Of a stretch of DNA of 31,669 nucleotides, positions 24,266 to 30,951 are shown piece after piece; the stretch's first letter is position 1; every line of letters starts with the position of its first letter. Source of the DNA: JALCOL01 sp022649665. GTDB taxonomy: Bacteria; Bacillota; Bacilli; Lactobacillales; Enterococcaceae. The position numbers were made by a program, and so were the translations under genes. The DNA is taken from assembly GCA_030372335.1 (NCBI GenBank), contig JAUDCW010000020.1, one strand, 5' to 3'. The notes beneath the pieces were generated by a model. The model was not told where the DNA came from. It made no database searches and saw nothing but the letters and a program-made list of their open reading frames with translations.

Positions 24266-25327
24266 GTGAAAGAATTTGATTATCATGAGTTGAAAAAGCT
24301 CTCTCTTAGTCATGATTTGCTAAATATGCTGACCAAGATTCATGATTATAAGGGGAAACAAGAACTGTATATTGCCACAAAACCAGAGATTTTAGGCAAA
24401 CTGACAGACTTGGCTTTGATTCAAAGTACAGAGGCTTCCAACAAAATTGAAGGAATTGCAACAACAGATGGCCGCTTGAAGCAAATCGTAGCGGAAAAAG
24501 TAAAACCTCGTAATCGGGATGAAGAAGAAATTGCCGGTTATCGAGATGTGTTGAAACTGATTCATGATAGTTACGAGTATATTCGCGTCGTGCCCAACGA
24601 TATTTTAACGTTACACAAAAATCTATATAATTACTCGGCTAAAAGTTACAAAGGTAAGTTTAAAAGTGGCGATAGTGTTATTACGGAAAAAGATTTAGAT
24701 GGTAACGAGCGAGTTCGGTTTGTACCAGCGCCTGCATATTTGACACCTGATTTAATTGATGAGCTGTGCTACCAATACAATCAAGCCATTCAGAAGGCTG
24801 AGATTGATCCCTTACTGCTGATTCCTTGCTTTGTTTTAGACTTTCTCTCAATTCATCCATTTAGTGATGGAAATGGGCGGATGTCTCGTTTATTGACATT
24901 GCTGTTGCTGTACAAGTCGGGCTATTTAGTCGGCAAGTACATCAGTATTGAGATGCTGATTGAAGAATCGAAGCAAACTTACTATGAAGCGTTACAGGCG
25001 AGTTCTGTGGGATGGTTGGAAAATGAACAAGACTATACGCCGTTTGTTCGCTATCTTGTGGGAATCATTTTGCGAGCCTATGAAAACTTCTCAGAGCGTT
25101 TCGAGATTATTATCAATCAGGAGCTAACACCAGCAGAGCGGGTAGTAGAAGAACTAGAGAAGTCTTTTGAACCTCTAAGCAGAGCTGACATGGAGAACTT
25201 GTTGCCGGATATTAGCCAGCGAACGATAGAACGGGCCTTGGCTGGGCTACAAACAGAGAATAAGATTCAAAAAGTCGGGCAAGGCCGTTCGACTAAGTAT
25301 CAGCTAATAAATGAATTCAAATCGTAA
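24266..25327 (+). CDS. Fic-domain protein with C-terminal winged helix (AMPylase, class II-like)
   Basis: This is a Fic/DOC enzyme of about 354 residues, predicted to transfer AMP to a hydroxyl of a target protein. The catalytic motif IHPFSDGNGRMSR (His about 197) matches HxFx(D/E)GNGRxxR. Residues SNKIEG (about 58-63) fit the inhibitory [S/T]xxxE[G/N] helix before the Fic core, so it is self-inhibited and could stand alone without a separate antitoxin. The last 70 residues (LSRADMENLLPDISQRTIER...) form a winged helix, matching the GC-rich repeats upstream. AGAGGTG lies 7 bp before GTG at 24266. An ATG at 24260 is possible but only 1 bp from that site. It may be a stability or defence gene of the element. 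Confidence 0.87.
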   Translation: MKEFDYHELKKLSLSHDLLNMLTKIHDYKGKQELYIATKPEILGKLTDLALIQSTEASNKIEGIATTDGRLKQIVAEKVKPRNRDEEEIAGYRDVLKLIHDSYEYIRVVPNDILTLHKNLYNYSAKSYKGKFKSGDSVITEKDLDGNERVRFVPAPAYLTPDLIDELCYQYNQAIQKAEIDPLLLIPCFVLDFLSIHPFSDGNGRMSRLLTLLLLYKSGYLVGKYISIEMLIEESKQTYYEALQASSVGWLENEQDYTPFVRYLVGIILRAYENFSERFEIIINQELTPAERVVEELEKSFEPLSRADMENLLPDISQRTIERALAGLQTENKIQKVGQGRSTKYQLINEFKS

Positions 25328-25561
25328 TACGATTCACGGGCCATTAATAGAAGCACAAAATCGGTAGTTTAAAATTCAATGAGGCTAATTGAAACTTGCA
25401 TAACTAAAAATATTAGCTCAATACACTATTTGAAACTCGCTAAAACCAGTGAAAACAAAGTGTGAACTTTTTTAAATTAGTTTACACTTGTCAATAAGTG
25501 CTTATTTCCTTGGTATAACAGTGTTTGTATGTAGTTTTTCGATTGTTTTTCGTGTTTTTGT
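25328..25561. other. Non-coding region between Fic gene and oriT
   Basis: No open frame with a ribosome binding site is visible. The right half (TTTTTCGATTGTTTTTCG, then TGTTTTTGTA) is T-rich on this strand and directly abuts the oriT-like repeat. Similar A-rich flanks accompany Tn916-family origins as I recall them. Confidence 0.5.
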
Positions 25562-25585
25562 ACCCCCCTGTTAGATAGGGGGGGT
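25562..25585 (-). other. Candidate oriT, Tn916/ICEBs1 (MobT relaxase) type
   Basis: Read on the minus strand the 24 bases are ACCCCCCC, TAT, CTAACAGGGGGGT. This is an inverted repeat that matches in form the Tn916 and ICEBs1 origins (ACCCCCC, a short spacer, CTAACAGGGGGGT), followed, as in Tn916, by ACAAAAAC. The nick site should lie within the CTAACAGGGG part. No relaxase gene is in the element, so a helper element would have to supply it. The match is from memory of those origins and not a search. Confidence 0.78.
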
Positions 25586-25690
25586 GAAACAACACTCGCG
25601 GGCTAGCGCCCACTCGTGTTCAAGGCGAACTCTTTACGAAGGGGAATTCGCTTGAGGCGAACCCCTCCGCAAAGAGCGCCTAACATTTGG
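25586..25690. other. Large stem-loops beside oriT, candidate single-strand origin
   Basis: Two structures lie next to the oriT repeat. The first pairs AACAC/GTGTT and GGGC/GCCC (25591-25620). The second (25624-25680) is elaborate: GGCG/CGCC, CTCTTT/AAAGAG, AGGGG/CCCCT and TTCGC/GCGAA stack in order, with unpaired bulges, around the loop TTGAG. No ribosome binding site or frame uses it. ICEBs1 and rolling-circle plasmids carry folded single-strand origins near their nick site, and this could be one. A structured RNA is the alternative. Confidence 0.55.
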
Positions 25691-25810
25691 AGGATTTGTT
25701 CTTTTATCTTTGACTTTGCAACGTTAAAAAGACCACATGGGTTTACCATGCAGTTTCTTCAATGGAAAGATAAAAAAGAAGTGTAGTAGATACTGATATG
25801 CTCTGAATTT

Positions 25811-25863
25811 GTCGTAACCAAATTGTCTTACGTTCAAAATTGGTTACGAATCATGGTTACGAG
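25811..25863. repeat. Right arm-type repeats of the integrase
   Basis: GTCGTAACCA (25811-25820, inverted), TGGTTACGAA (25841-25850) and TGGTTACGAG (25854-25863) repeat the left-end decamer TGGTTACGA[GC]. The last two are in a 13-bp register, like the 12-bp register at the left end. They lie about 100 bp inside attR. Confidence 0.65.
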
Positions 25864-25903
25864 TGCCTAAAATTGACTGAAATACAGTACAAATTTTGAG
25901 GCG

Positions 25904-25928
25904 AAAAATACTGATAAATCAGCATTTT
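25904..25928. terminator. Possible weak bidirectional hairpin near the right end
   Basis: AAAAATACTGAT faces ATCAGCATTTTT with one mismatch and almost no loop. It has A and T runs on the two sides. It could insulate the element end from rpsI-adjacent transcription. This is a weak call. Confidence 0.3.
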
Positions 25929-25966
25929 TGATATTCATTGATTTAAAATAACACAGTTGAACTGCC

Positions 25967-26017
25967 AACCAGGTCTTAAGAAAGCACGTAAAGCATCTCA
26001 ATTCTCAAAACGTTAAT
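25967..26017 (+). repeat. attR: diverged copy of the rpsI 3' end
   Basis: This copy encodes the same last residues as rpsI, ending KKARKASQFSKR-stop, but with four synonymous third-position changes relative to 12647-12697. Upstream of AACCAGG the similarity stops abruptly. So it is a transplanted gene end and not a full gene. It marks the right boundary of the element. Confidence 0.88.
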
Positions 26018-26019
26018 TG

Positions 26020-26059
26020 CTGGAGTCGTTGCGAATTTATTCACTTACGAATACAGTAT
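26020..26059. repeat. 40-bp repeat, copy A (left of the three-gene module)
   Basis: The copy starts CTGGAGTCGTTGCGAAT and ends TTACGAATACAGTAT. It matches 29893-29932 at 35 of 40 positions. It begins directly after the attR rpsI stop codon. Internally it holds two near-identical TTGCGAAT/TTACGAAT units in direct orientation. Confidence 0.7.
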
Positions 26060-26108
26060 GGGACGGAGTTTTCTACAGAAAACAAGTACCATTCAATCGA
26101 ACAATTTG

Positions 26109-26143
26109 GAGCACTTCCCGGTAACTCGAGAGGTGCTTTTTTA
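26109..26143 (+). terminator. Second rpsI-type terminator, after attR
   Basis: AGCACTTC pairs with GAGGTGCT (one G-T pair) and is followed by TTTTTTA. It resembles the hairpin after the real rpsI (AGCACTTTCC/GGAAGGTGCT) in stem sequence and distance from the rpsI stop. It is probably the displaced original or an older element's rpsI terminator. Confidence 0.7.
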
Positions 26144-26264
26144 TTTACCGCTAATATGTCTAATTTTGCTGCTCAGGCAATTTAATGAAGAAAAAGTTGC
26201 TATCATGTTGAATAACAGAACTGATTACACAAGATAGTTTTTTTAAAAAAAAGGAGATGGAACT

Positions 26265-28166
26265 TTGGAAAGAACCTTTTATTTCAATGAAATTTCAAAT
26301 ATTGAAACCCAAACTTTTGATAATTCACTAGAGCATTTTTATCGTTCTGGAGTGGAGGGCTTAGTGCGGGAAAACATTCAAAACTCATTAGATGCATGTC
26401 TGGACAATACAAAGCCAGTTAAGGTTCAAATTGAACTTTCAACGATGGACAAAAATGCTTTACCTGATATTCAGAATATTGAAGAACATATTAGTTCATT
26501 AGCAGGGGGCAATGATTATACTCAAAAAATTATCGACCACATGGATAAGGCTCTGCAGGTTGCTGTTATTAACGTTCTAACCTTTGAAGATTCAAATACA
26601 AAAGGACTTGCTGGTGCAGATCAAATCGAGAAAGATACTACCTATAATATTTTCGCTTATAAAAAAGGAGTACACCATAAAGAAATCGATTCGCATTGGG
26701 AAAACATTCGTGGAGGCTCTCATGGTGTAGGAAAGATAGCTAATAATGCGGCATCGGATATCCACCTAATGTATTTTGCAAATAATGATGCTATTGGACA
26801 TCGCCATATTGGTGGAACAATCCAACTAATTGAACATCAAACTAACGGGAAGAGATTTCGAGCGACTGGATATTTTTCAGCGATCAATGAAGAAAAGAAA
26901 TACTTTCCATATGAGAATGATTACAGATCAAATACTTTTCGGAAAGACACGCAGGGGTTAAAACTTATTATTCCTTTTTTGAAGGAAAACTATAAAAATT
27001 TAGAAAGTCTCGTACAAGCTGTTGTAGATAATTTTTTTGTGGCACTATTTGAAGGGAAACTTGAAGTATCAATAATCAATTCTGCTGCAACCATCTTAAT
27101 CAGTCAGACTACAATCCATGAGATCAGCAAAAATAAAGAATATTATCCGAATAATTTGGATGATATTTCATCAATAAAGAAAAACTTTACACCGTTATAT
27201 ATTGATACGTATTTATCGCATACAGACACTCCAAGAGTGCTACAGCTAAATTCTAATACAGATAGTTATTCGTTTAAATTGTATTTTAACTATGATGAAA
27301 ATATAAAATCCGGACGTGTAGCAATTTTTCGGAGTATTGGTATGAAAATATCAGATTACAAAATACCCGGATATGTCAGGACTCCTTTCAACGCGATTTT
27401 AATCGGCGGGTCAAAAGAGGATGAATTTTTAAAAACTTTGGAGAATGAGTCTCATACGGAGATTTCTGCTGAAGGATTCCGAGATAAAATAGCGAAAAGG
27501 AATGCTCGTAAATTTCTTTCAAATTTAAAAAAAGAAGTTGGCGAAATAATCAATAAGGAAATGCAAGCATTGAATCCAAGTGATGGCATGATTGATACAT
27601 CAGACTTGCTTTATGAAAGCGAGATTGCTTTTAAAAATAGTTTGGCTAAAGATACTCAAAAAATTGATTTGGCAGATGGTGGAATCGTGAAAAAGAAAGG
27701 AAAGGAAAAAAGAAAAAGGCGGGGAAAACCGATGGGGTTGAATAATACTATTGATGGAAAATCATGTACAAAAAGAAAGCCGAGAGTGATCAAGCCAAGT
27801 TCAGAGAGTCAAAATGTGAAGGGAACAATCTTAGCTCCCAATGACATAGTACATCGGATTGTTCTTGCTGATTGTGAGATTTTACAGTTTCATTTGAATA
27901 ATATAGAGAGTATTCCGGAACAAGGGTTTCTCAATATTTGTTTTAGAGTCGTGGATGGCGACGGCAAAGAATATGATAATGAGTATGATCTGACAAAAGC
28001 ATATTCTGATATAAGAAACTATGAGACTAATGCAATATATGATTATGATAAAGATGTTGTTTACCATGTCGCTATAAAAGATGGTCAAATTAATTTGCGA
28101 TTAATAAAGAAGAGTAATATATCTGATGTTGCTAAGATTATTTATCGTTTGGAGGTTATTTCATGA
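26265..28166 (+). CDS. GHKL (paraMORC/MutL-like) ATPase of a three-gene module
   Basis: This 633-residue protein has a Bergerat ATPase fold at its N-terminus. The N-box reads RENIQNSLDA (Glu36, Asn40, Asp43). The G1 block FEDSNTKGL (107-115) stands for the DxGxG metal and adenine site, and the lid is GGSHGVGK (150-157). The last two resemble the EDFGTTGL and GGSFGLGK style of bacterial paraMORC ATPases found in defence loci. A middle region of about 280 residues is followed by a Lys/Arg-rich linker (KKKGKEKRKRRGK, about 477-489) and a beta-rich C-terminal domain (about 515-633). It starts at TTG behind AAAGGAG and overlaps the next ATG by 4 bp. The visibly A/T-rich composition suggests transfer. 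Function is unknown; DNA defence is inferred. Confidence 0.82.
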   Translation: MERTFYFNEISNIETQTFDNSLEHFYRSGVEGLVRENIQNSLDACLDNTKPVKVQIELSTMDKNALPDIQNIEEHISSLAGGNDYTQKIIDHMDKALQVAVINVLTFEDSNTKGLAGADQIEKDTTYNIFAYKKGVHHKEIDSHWENIRGGSHGVGKIANNAASDIHLMYFANNDAIGHRHIGGTIQLIEHQTNGKRFRATGYFSAINEEKKYFPYENDYRSNTFRKDTQGLKLIIPFLKENYKNLESLVQAVVDNFFVALFEGKLEVSIINSAATILISQTTIHEISKNKEYYPNNLDDISSIKKNFTPLYIDTYLSHTDTPRVLQLNSNTDSYSFKLYFNYDENIKSGRVAIFRSIGMKISDYKIPGYVRTPFNAILIGGSKEDEFLKTLENESHTEISAEGFRDKIAKRNARKFLSNLKKEVGEIINKEMQALNPSDGMIDTSDLLYESEIAFKNSLAKDTQKIDLADGGIVKKKGKEKRKRRGKPMGLNNTIDGKSCTKRKPRVIKPSSESQNVKGTILAPNDIVHRIVLADCEILQFHLNNIESIPEQGFLNICFRVVDGDGKEYDNEYDLTKAYSDIRNYETNAIYDYDKDVVYHVAIKDGQINLRLIKKSNISDVAKIIYRLEVIS

Positions 28167-29020
28167 TCTATAGTAAAGATGCTGTTTTTCCTTATCCAGT
28201 TCTGTCAGAAACCTCTAATAGTTATCAAAATAATTATTTTACATTCGATGTTGATGATGTAAAAGAAGATGCCGAGAATTACATTTTCATCTTTTCATAT
28301 GAAGTTGGATCTCCATTTATATATCAATTATTGAGGGAGAAAAAAGCTGCTTTGATTTTTATTATTCAATCAGATGATAATATCTTTGAGGAAATTCCTT
28401 ATGATCTAAATCGAATTGTAATAAAAAAAAGCCGCTTATCGTTAAAAGGACGAACAAAAATACAGCTTCAAATTCAAAGCAAGGAACAAATTTCATTTGA
28501 AAAAGCTGCTGATCTGAATAATTTTTTTAACGATTTCAAAGATAAGATTGTTATAAAAAGGCATAATTTACTTGGATATTCAGAAGAGACCCTTTTTGAG
28601 GGAAGCAAGGTGAAACCTTTGGAATTGTTTGAACAGACGATTCGGGAAGATTTGCCTATTCCATTTGGAGTGGAACTGCGTCCTAATACCATCAATTTAC
28701 TATTTAGAAGTCGCGAAGAAAGCCTAGAGATCCCAAATGTTAAAAAAGGCATTCGGAATATGTACATTTATGTAGGATTAGATCGAGCACTATCCGATTT
28801 TGTAAATACTTATATTCAAGAAAATGATGAAACTGTTGATCTAATGAATTTGCCAACGATTGATAACGGATTACACTTGAAATTAAAAGAACTTATGTTG
28901 AACAAGAACATTACAGAAATCGATTCTCAAAATATAGATCAAGTGATTCAAAATATTTCAGATAAGCTTGTTGAAAAGTTCTCTGGCAGTATAAGGGAGA
29001 TGTCATTTAGTGGAGATTAA
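28163..29020 (+). CDS. Unknown protein, second gene of the GHKL module
   Basis: This 285-residue protein has no membrane segment or signal peptide. The N-terminus (AVFPYPVLSETSNSYQNNYF) contains a YPYPVL-like FPYPVL segment that I have the impression recurs in uncharacterised proteins next to such ATPases. The first 170 residues look beta-rich, and the rest is helical and charged, ending IREMSFSGD. I see no nuclease (PD-ExK, HNH), helicase or methylase motif. It starts inside the ATPase stop (ATGA overlap), behind TTGGAGG, and its own end overlaps the third gene by 11 bp. The coupling suggests an obligate partner of the ATPase, perhaps an adaptor or target-recognition subunit. Confidence 0.75.
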   Translation: MIYSKDAVFPYPVLSETSNSYQNNYFTFDVDDVKEDAENYIFIFSYEVGSPFIYQLLREKKAALIFIIQSDDNIFEEIPYDLNRIVIKKSRLSLKGRTKIQLQIQSKEQISFEKAADLNNFFNDFKDKIVIKRHNLLGYSEETLFEGSKVKPLELFEQTIREDLPIPFGVELRPNTINLLFRSREESLEIPNVKKGIRNMYIYVGLDRALSDFVNTYIQENDETVDLMNLPTIDNGLHLKLKELMLNKNITEIDSQNIDQVIQNISDKLVEKFSGSIREMSFSGD

Positions 29021-29780
29021 CTTTTTAAAAAATGAGTATGATAAGGATACGGAAAAATTATATCAGGATTTTAAGAGTGGGCAGGTTAATATTAATTCTG
29101 ACTATGTTACAGACACTACAGTATATTTGACCGATGTGCCAAATTTTCCGATTTATCTACCGAATAACTATGGCACTGAAGAGAATTTTAAAGTAGCAAT
29201 AAAAACTTTAAAAAAATATTATATCTCCACGGACAGAGATGTTCATATGAATGGTCGTTTCTGGCATTCTTTGTTAACAATTTATAAACGAGACTATATT
29301 GTTGAAAAGTATCCTGAAGTACTGGAAAGCAAAGGCAAGTTTGAAAATATTGTCCTTAAGAAATTTGACTGGGAAAATTATATATATAAATGCGTTCTTG
29401 CGGCTGAATATATCTCAGATAGCGACTTCTCTGAGAAAGAAGAGAATGAGTTTATCTCTACAGTAGTTAATAATCTTGATGTATATAACTATATTATTAA
29501 ATATAAATTATTTAGAAATCGTCAATTTGTTGTTAATTTTCTAACAATGATCCAAGAAAATGATTTGAGTAATATTATGAAAAAAAGAATCAAAAATCAT
29601 CATGAACTTGGAGGTGATGAACGCTATGGACGTCGGGTGGTGTTCGAATTAAATAAGAGCTATCCCGTACTTATGGCACCTTTCATGGATAAGAATGAGT
29701 TACTAAATAAATCATTAGAAATTTTACAGCAGTATGGAGCAGATGTCGAAAGCTTGGATAAGCAGGAGATACTTTTTTAA
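29010..29780 (+). CDS. Unknown protein, third gene of the GHKL module (DUF6339-like?)
   Basis: This soluble protein of 256 residues starts at GTG behind AAGGGAG, within the end of the second gene. The middle has DVHMNGRFWHSLLTIYKRDYIVEKYPE, where the Arg-Phe-Trp and downstream Tyr recall the RxW-type pattern of the uncharacterised DUF6339 proteins. The later GGDERYGRRVVFELNKSYP block is the most conserved-looking part and is rich in Arg, Asp and Glu that could form a catalytic or nucleic-acid-binding site. The family match is uncertain. Proteins of this type occur beside GHKL ATPases in defence loci as far as I recall. No terminator with a clean T run follows within 100 bp. Confidence 0.7.
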   Translation: MEINFLKNEYDKDTEKLYQDFKSGQVNINSDYVTDTTVYLTDVPNFPIYLPNNYGTEENFKVAIKTLKKYYISTDRDVHMNGRFWHSLLTIYKRDYIVEKYPEVLESKGKFENIVLKKFDWENYIYKCVLAAEYISDSDFSEKEENEFISTVVNNLDVYNYIIKYKLFRNRQFVVNFLTMIQENDLSNIMKKRIKNHHELGGDERYGRRVVFELNKSYPVLMAPFMDKNELLNKSLEILQQYGADVESLDKQEILF

Positions 29781-29892
29781 GTACAGTAAACGACAAATAC
29801 TGTCTATGGAACTTCCTTTTTCGTAAAATGAATGCTACTAGTTCATTGTATAGATTGAGATTTTTAATGGTTATGTCTCGCCATTCTCAATA
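29781..29892. other. Short non-coding stretch before repeat copy B
   Basis: No frame with a ribosome binding site. The last part (TCTCGCCATTCTCAATA) has TCTC...ATTCTCAA in common with the rpsI terminus next to copy A, which suggests a deleted attachment-like site. Confidence 0.35.
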
Positions 29893-29932
29893 CTGGAGTC
29901 ATTGCGAATGCACTCGCTTACGAATACAGTAT
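29893..29932. repeat. 40-bp repeat, copy B (right of the three-gene module)
   Basis: The copy starts CTGGAGTCATTGCGAAT and ends TTACGAATACAGTAT, 35/40 identical to 26020-26059 and in the same orientation, 3.87 kb away. The pair encloses the whole GHKL module. Confidence 0.7.
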
Positions 29933-29951
29933 AAAGGTTCTATAATATTTA

Positions 29952-30080
29952 GTGCTGGAAGAAAGACTCGGAGGATTTTCCGCTAAACATTATAGAGCCG
30001 AAACAACGAGCATCGAACAATTAAAAGATGATCCTCTAGTTTTGAAGATTACAAATGATAGATTTTACAAAACGAAATAA
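29952..30080 (+). pseudogene. Decayed 3' end of an unidentified gene
   Basis: A 42-codon frame with no convincing start or ribosome binding site ends DPLVLKITNDRFYKTK-stop. It reads like a protein tail (LEERLGGFSAKHYRAE near its beginning). Upstream in the same frame is a stop. It is probably the remains of a gene cut when the block between the 40-bp repeats was inserted. Part of it (ATCGAACAATT) is also seen 3' of repeat copy A. No family recognised. Confidence 0.35.
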
Positions 30081-30093
30081 GTAGTGATACAAT
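30064..30093 (+). promoter_or_regulatory. Candidate promoter of the second lipoprotein gene
   Basis: TTTACA (30064-30069), 18 bp, TACAAT (30088-30093), about 90 bp before the ATG. The spacing is acceptable and the elements fair. Confidence 0.4.
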
Positions 30094-30183
30094 ATAAATA
30101 ACTTAAGTTTTTTTATTTTTCTATTCTTAAGGATAATACTTGTACGTTTGTTGTAAAAAATTCTTGTATAGGGGGATCAGAAT

Positions 30184-30951
30184 ATGAAAAAGAAAGAGTC
30201 ATGGTTAATTTTAGGACTGTCACTATTCTTTTTTGCTGGATGTAACGATAGCACACCTGCAGCAACAATCAAGCAGACGGAGGTTACAGTAAATAAATAC
30301 GGAAATTTCGAGTTAACGGGAACAATTAAAAAAAATGCTTGGCTAAAAGTTAACGGGAAAGAAGTATATGTTAATCGTGATAAGGATGGGAATTTTAAAA
30401 CAAGCATCACAATGGATAAACCACCTGTTGATGAATTAACAATAGAGGTAGGTAAAAATGATAAAAAAGACACGGCTATTACAATCAAAGCAGACACATC
30501 TGCTTATGAGCTGCAAATAAAGTCTGACGAAGTAGCAGCAGCAAAAGCTTTAGAAGTACAAAAAGCTGAGGAAGCTAAAAAAGTACAAGAAGAAGCTGAG
30601 CAAAAAGCTGCAGATGAAGCGCAGAGAAAAGCAGCCGAGGAACAGCTCTCTTATTTAGCTGGAGACATTCAAACTATAATCGATAATTCTCAAGGATTGG
30701 TAGTGAAGATCGAACCCTTTGATGATGATGTCACAAAAAACGCGGGATATAATGTACTTGTCACTCAAGCTTTAAAGTACGAAGCTGATTCCACAAAAGA
30801 AAGGGCAATGGATTTATTTGGGTCACAAATTCAAACTGTTGTTTATAGCCGGACTAGTAAAACGCCGTCAATCAGCTTTTGGTATAGCAAAACTACAGAA
30901 AAGATGGGCGGAAGCAGCTTCCTTGATAATACTCAATTCAAGCTAAAGTAA
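30184..30951 (+). CDS. Secreted lipoprotein with coiled-coil, unknown function
   Basis: This lipoprotein has 255 residues. A Lys-rich start and hydrophobic helix end in the lipobox FAGC (Cys20), with a predicted extracellular, membrane-anchored product. An Ig-like or beta-sandwich segment (about 30-100; FELTGTIKKNAWLKVNGKEV and the following strands resemble a glucodextranase/Ig-like add-on that ends in TITVEVG-type strands) is followed by an Ala/Glu/Lys coiled-coil (about 112-158, KAEEAKKVQEEAEQKAADEA). A small alpha/beta domain (160-255) completes it. GGGGGATCAGAAT precedes the ATG. It resembles hypothetical enterococcal and phage-linked lipoproteins in layout, but I cannot name a family. 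Confidence 0.75.
   Translation: MKKKESWLILGLSLFFFAGCNDSTPAATIKQTEVTVNKYGNFELTGTIKKNAWLKVNGKEVYVNRDKDGNFKTSITMDKPPVDELTIEVGKNDKKDTAITIKADTSAYELQIKSDEVAAAKALEVQKAEEAKKVQEEAEQKAADEAQRKAAEEQLSYLAGDIQTIIDNSQGLVVKIEPFDDDVTKNAGYNVLVTQALKYEADSTKERAMDLFGSQIQTVVYSRTSKTPSISFWYSKTTEKMGGSSFLDNTQFKLK

Larger units (their letters stand above)
12697..26017. mobile_element. 13.3-kb integrated, probably mobilizable, arsenic-resistance element in rpsI
   Basis: The segment is bounded by the repeated rpsI terminus (12647-12697 and 25967-26017). It carries, in order, int, xis-like gene, divergent XRE regulator, arsR-arsD-arsA, two acr3 genes, an FAD/rhodanese reductase, a small membrane protein, an ABC exporter pair, a Fic gene, an oriT-like inverted repeat with an sso-like hairpin, and arm-type repeats close to both ends. 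No relaxase, coupling protein or secretion gene is present. It is not a self-transmissible ICE but fits an integrative mobilizable element, or the remnant of an ICE that kept only its origin. Confidence 0.85.

Noticed and set aside
25561..25690. CRISPR-like or tandem repeat array near the G/C-rich block
   Set aside because: There are no regularly spaced identical units. The signal is inverted repeats of an oriT and hairpin region.
12697..26017. Prophage
   Set aside because: Integrase and repressor are present, but no replication, packaging, capsid, tail or lysis gene is found.
12697..26017. Insertion sequences or transposons within the element
   Set aside because: No transposase frame or terminal inverted repeats with target duplications were seen.
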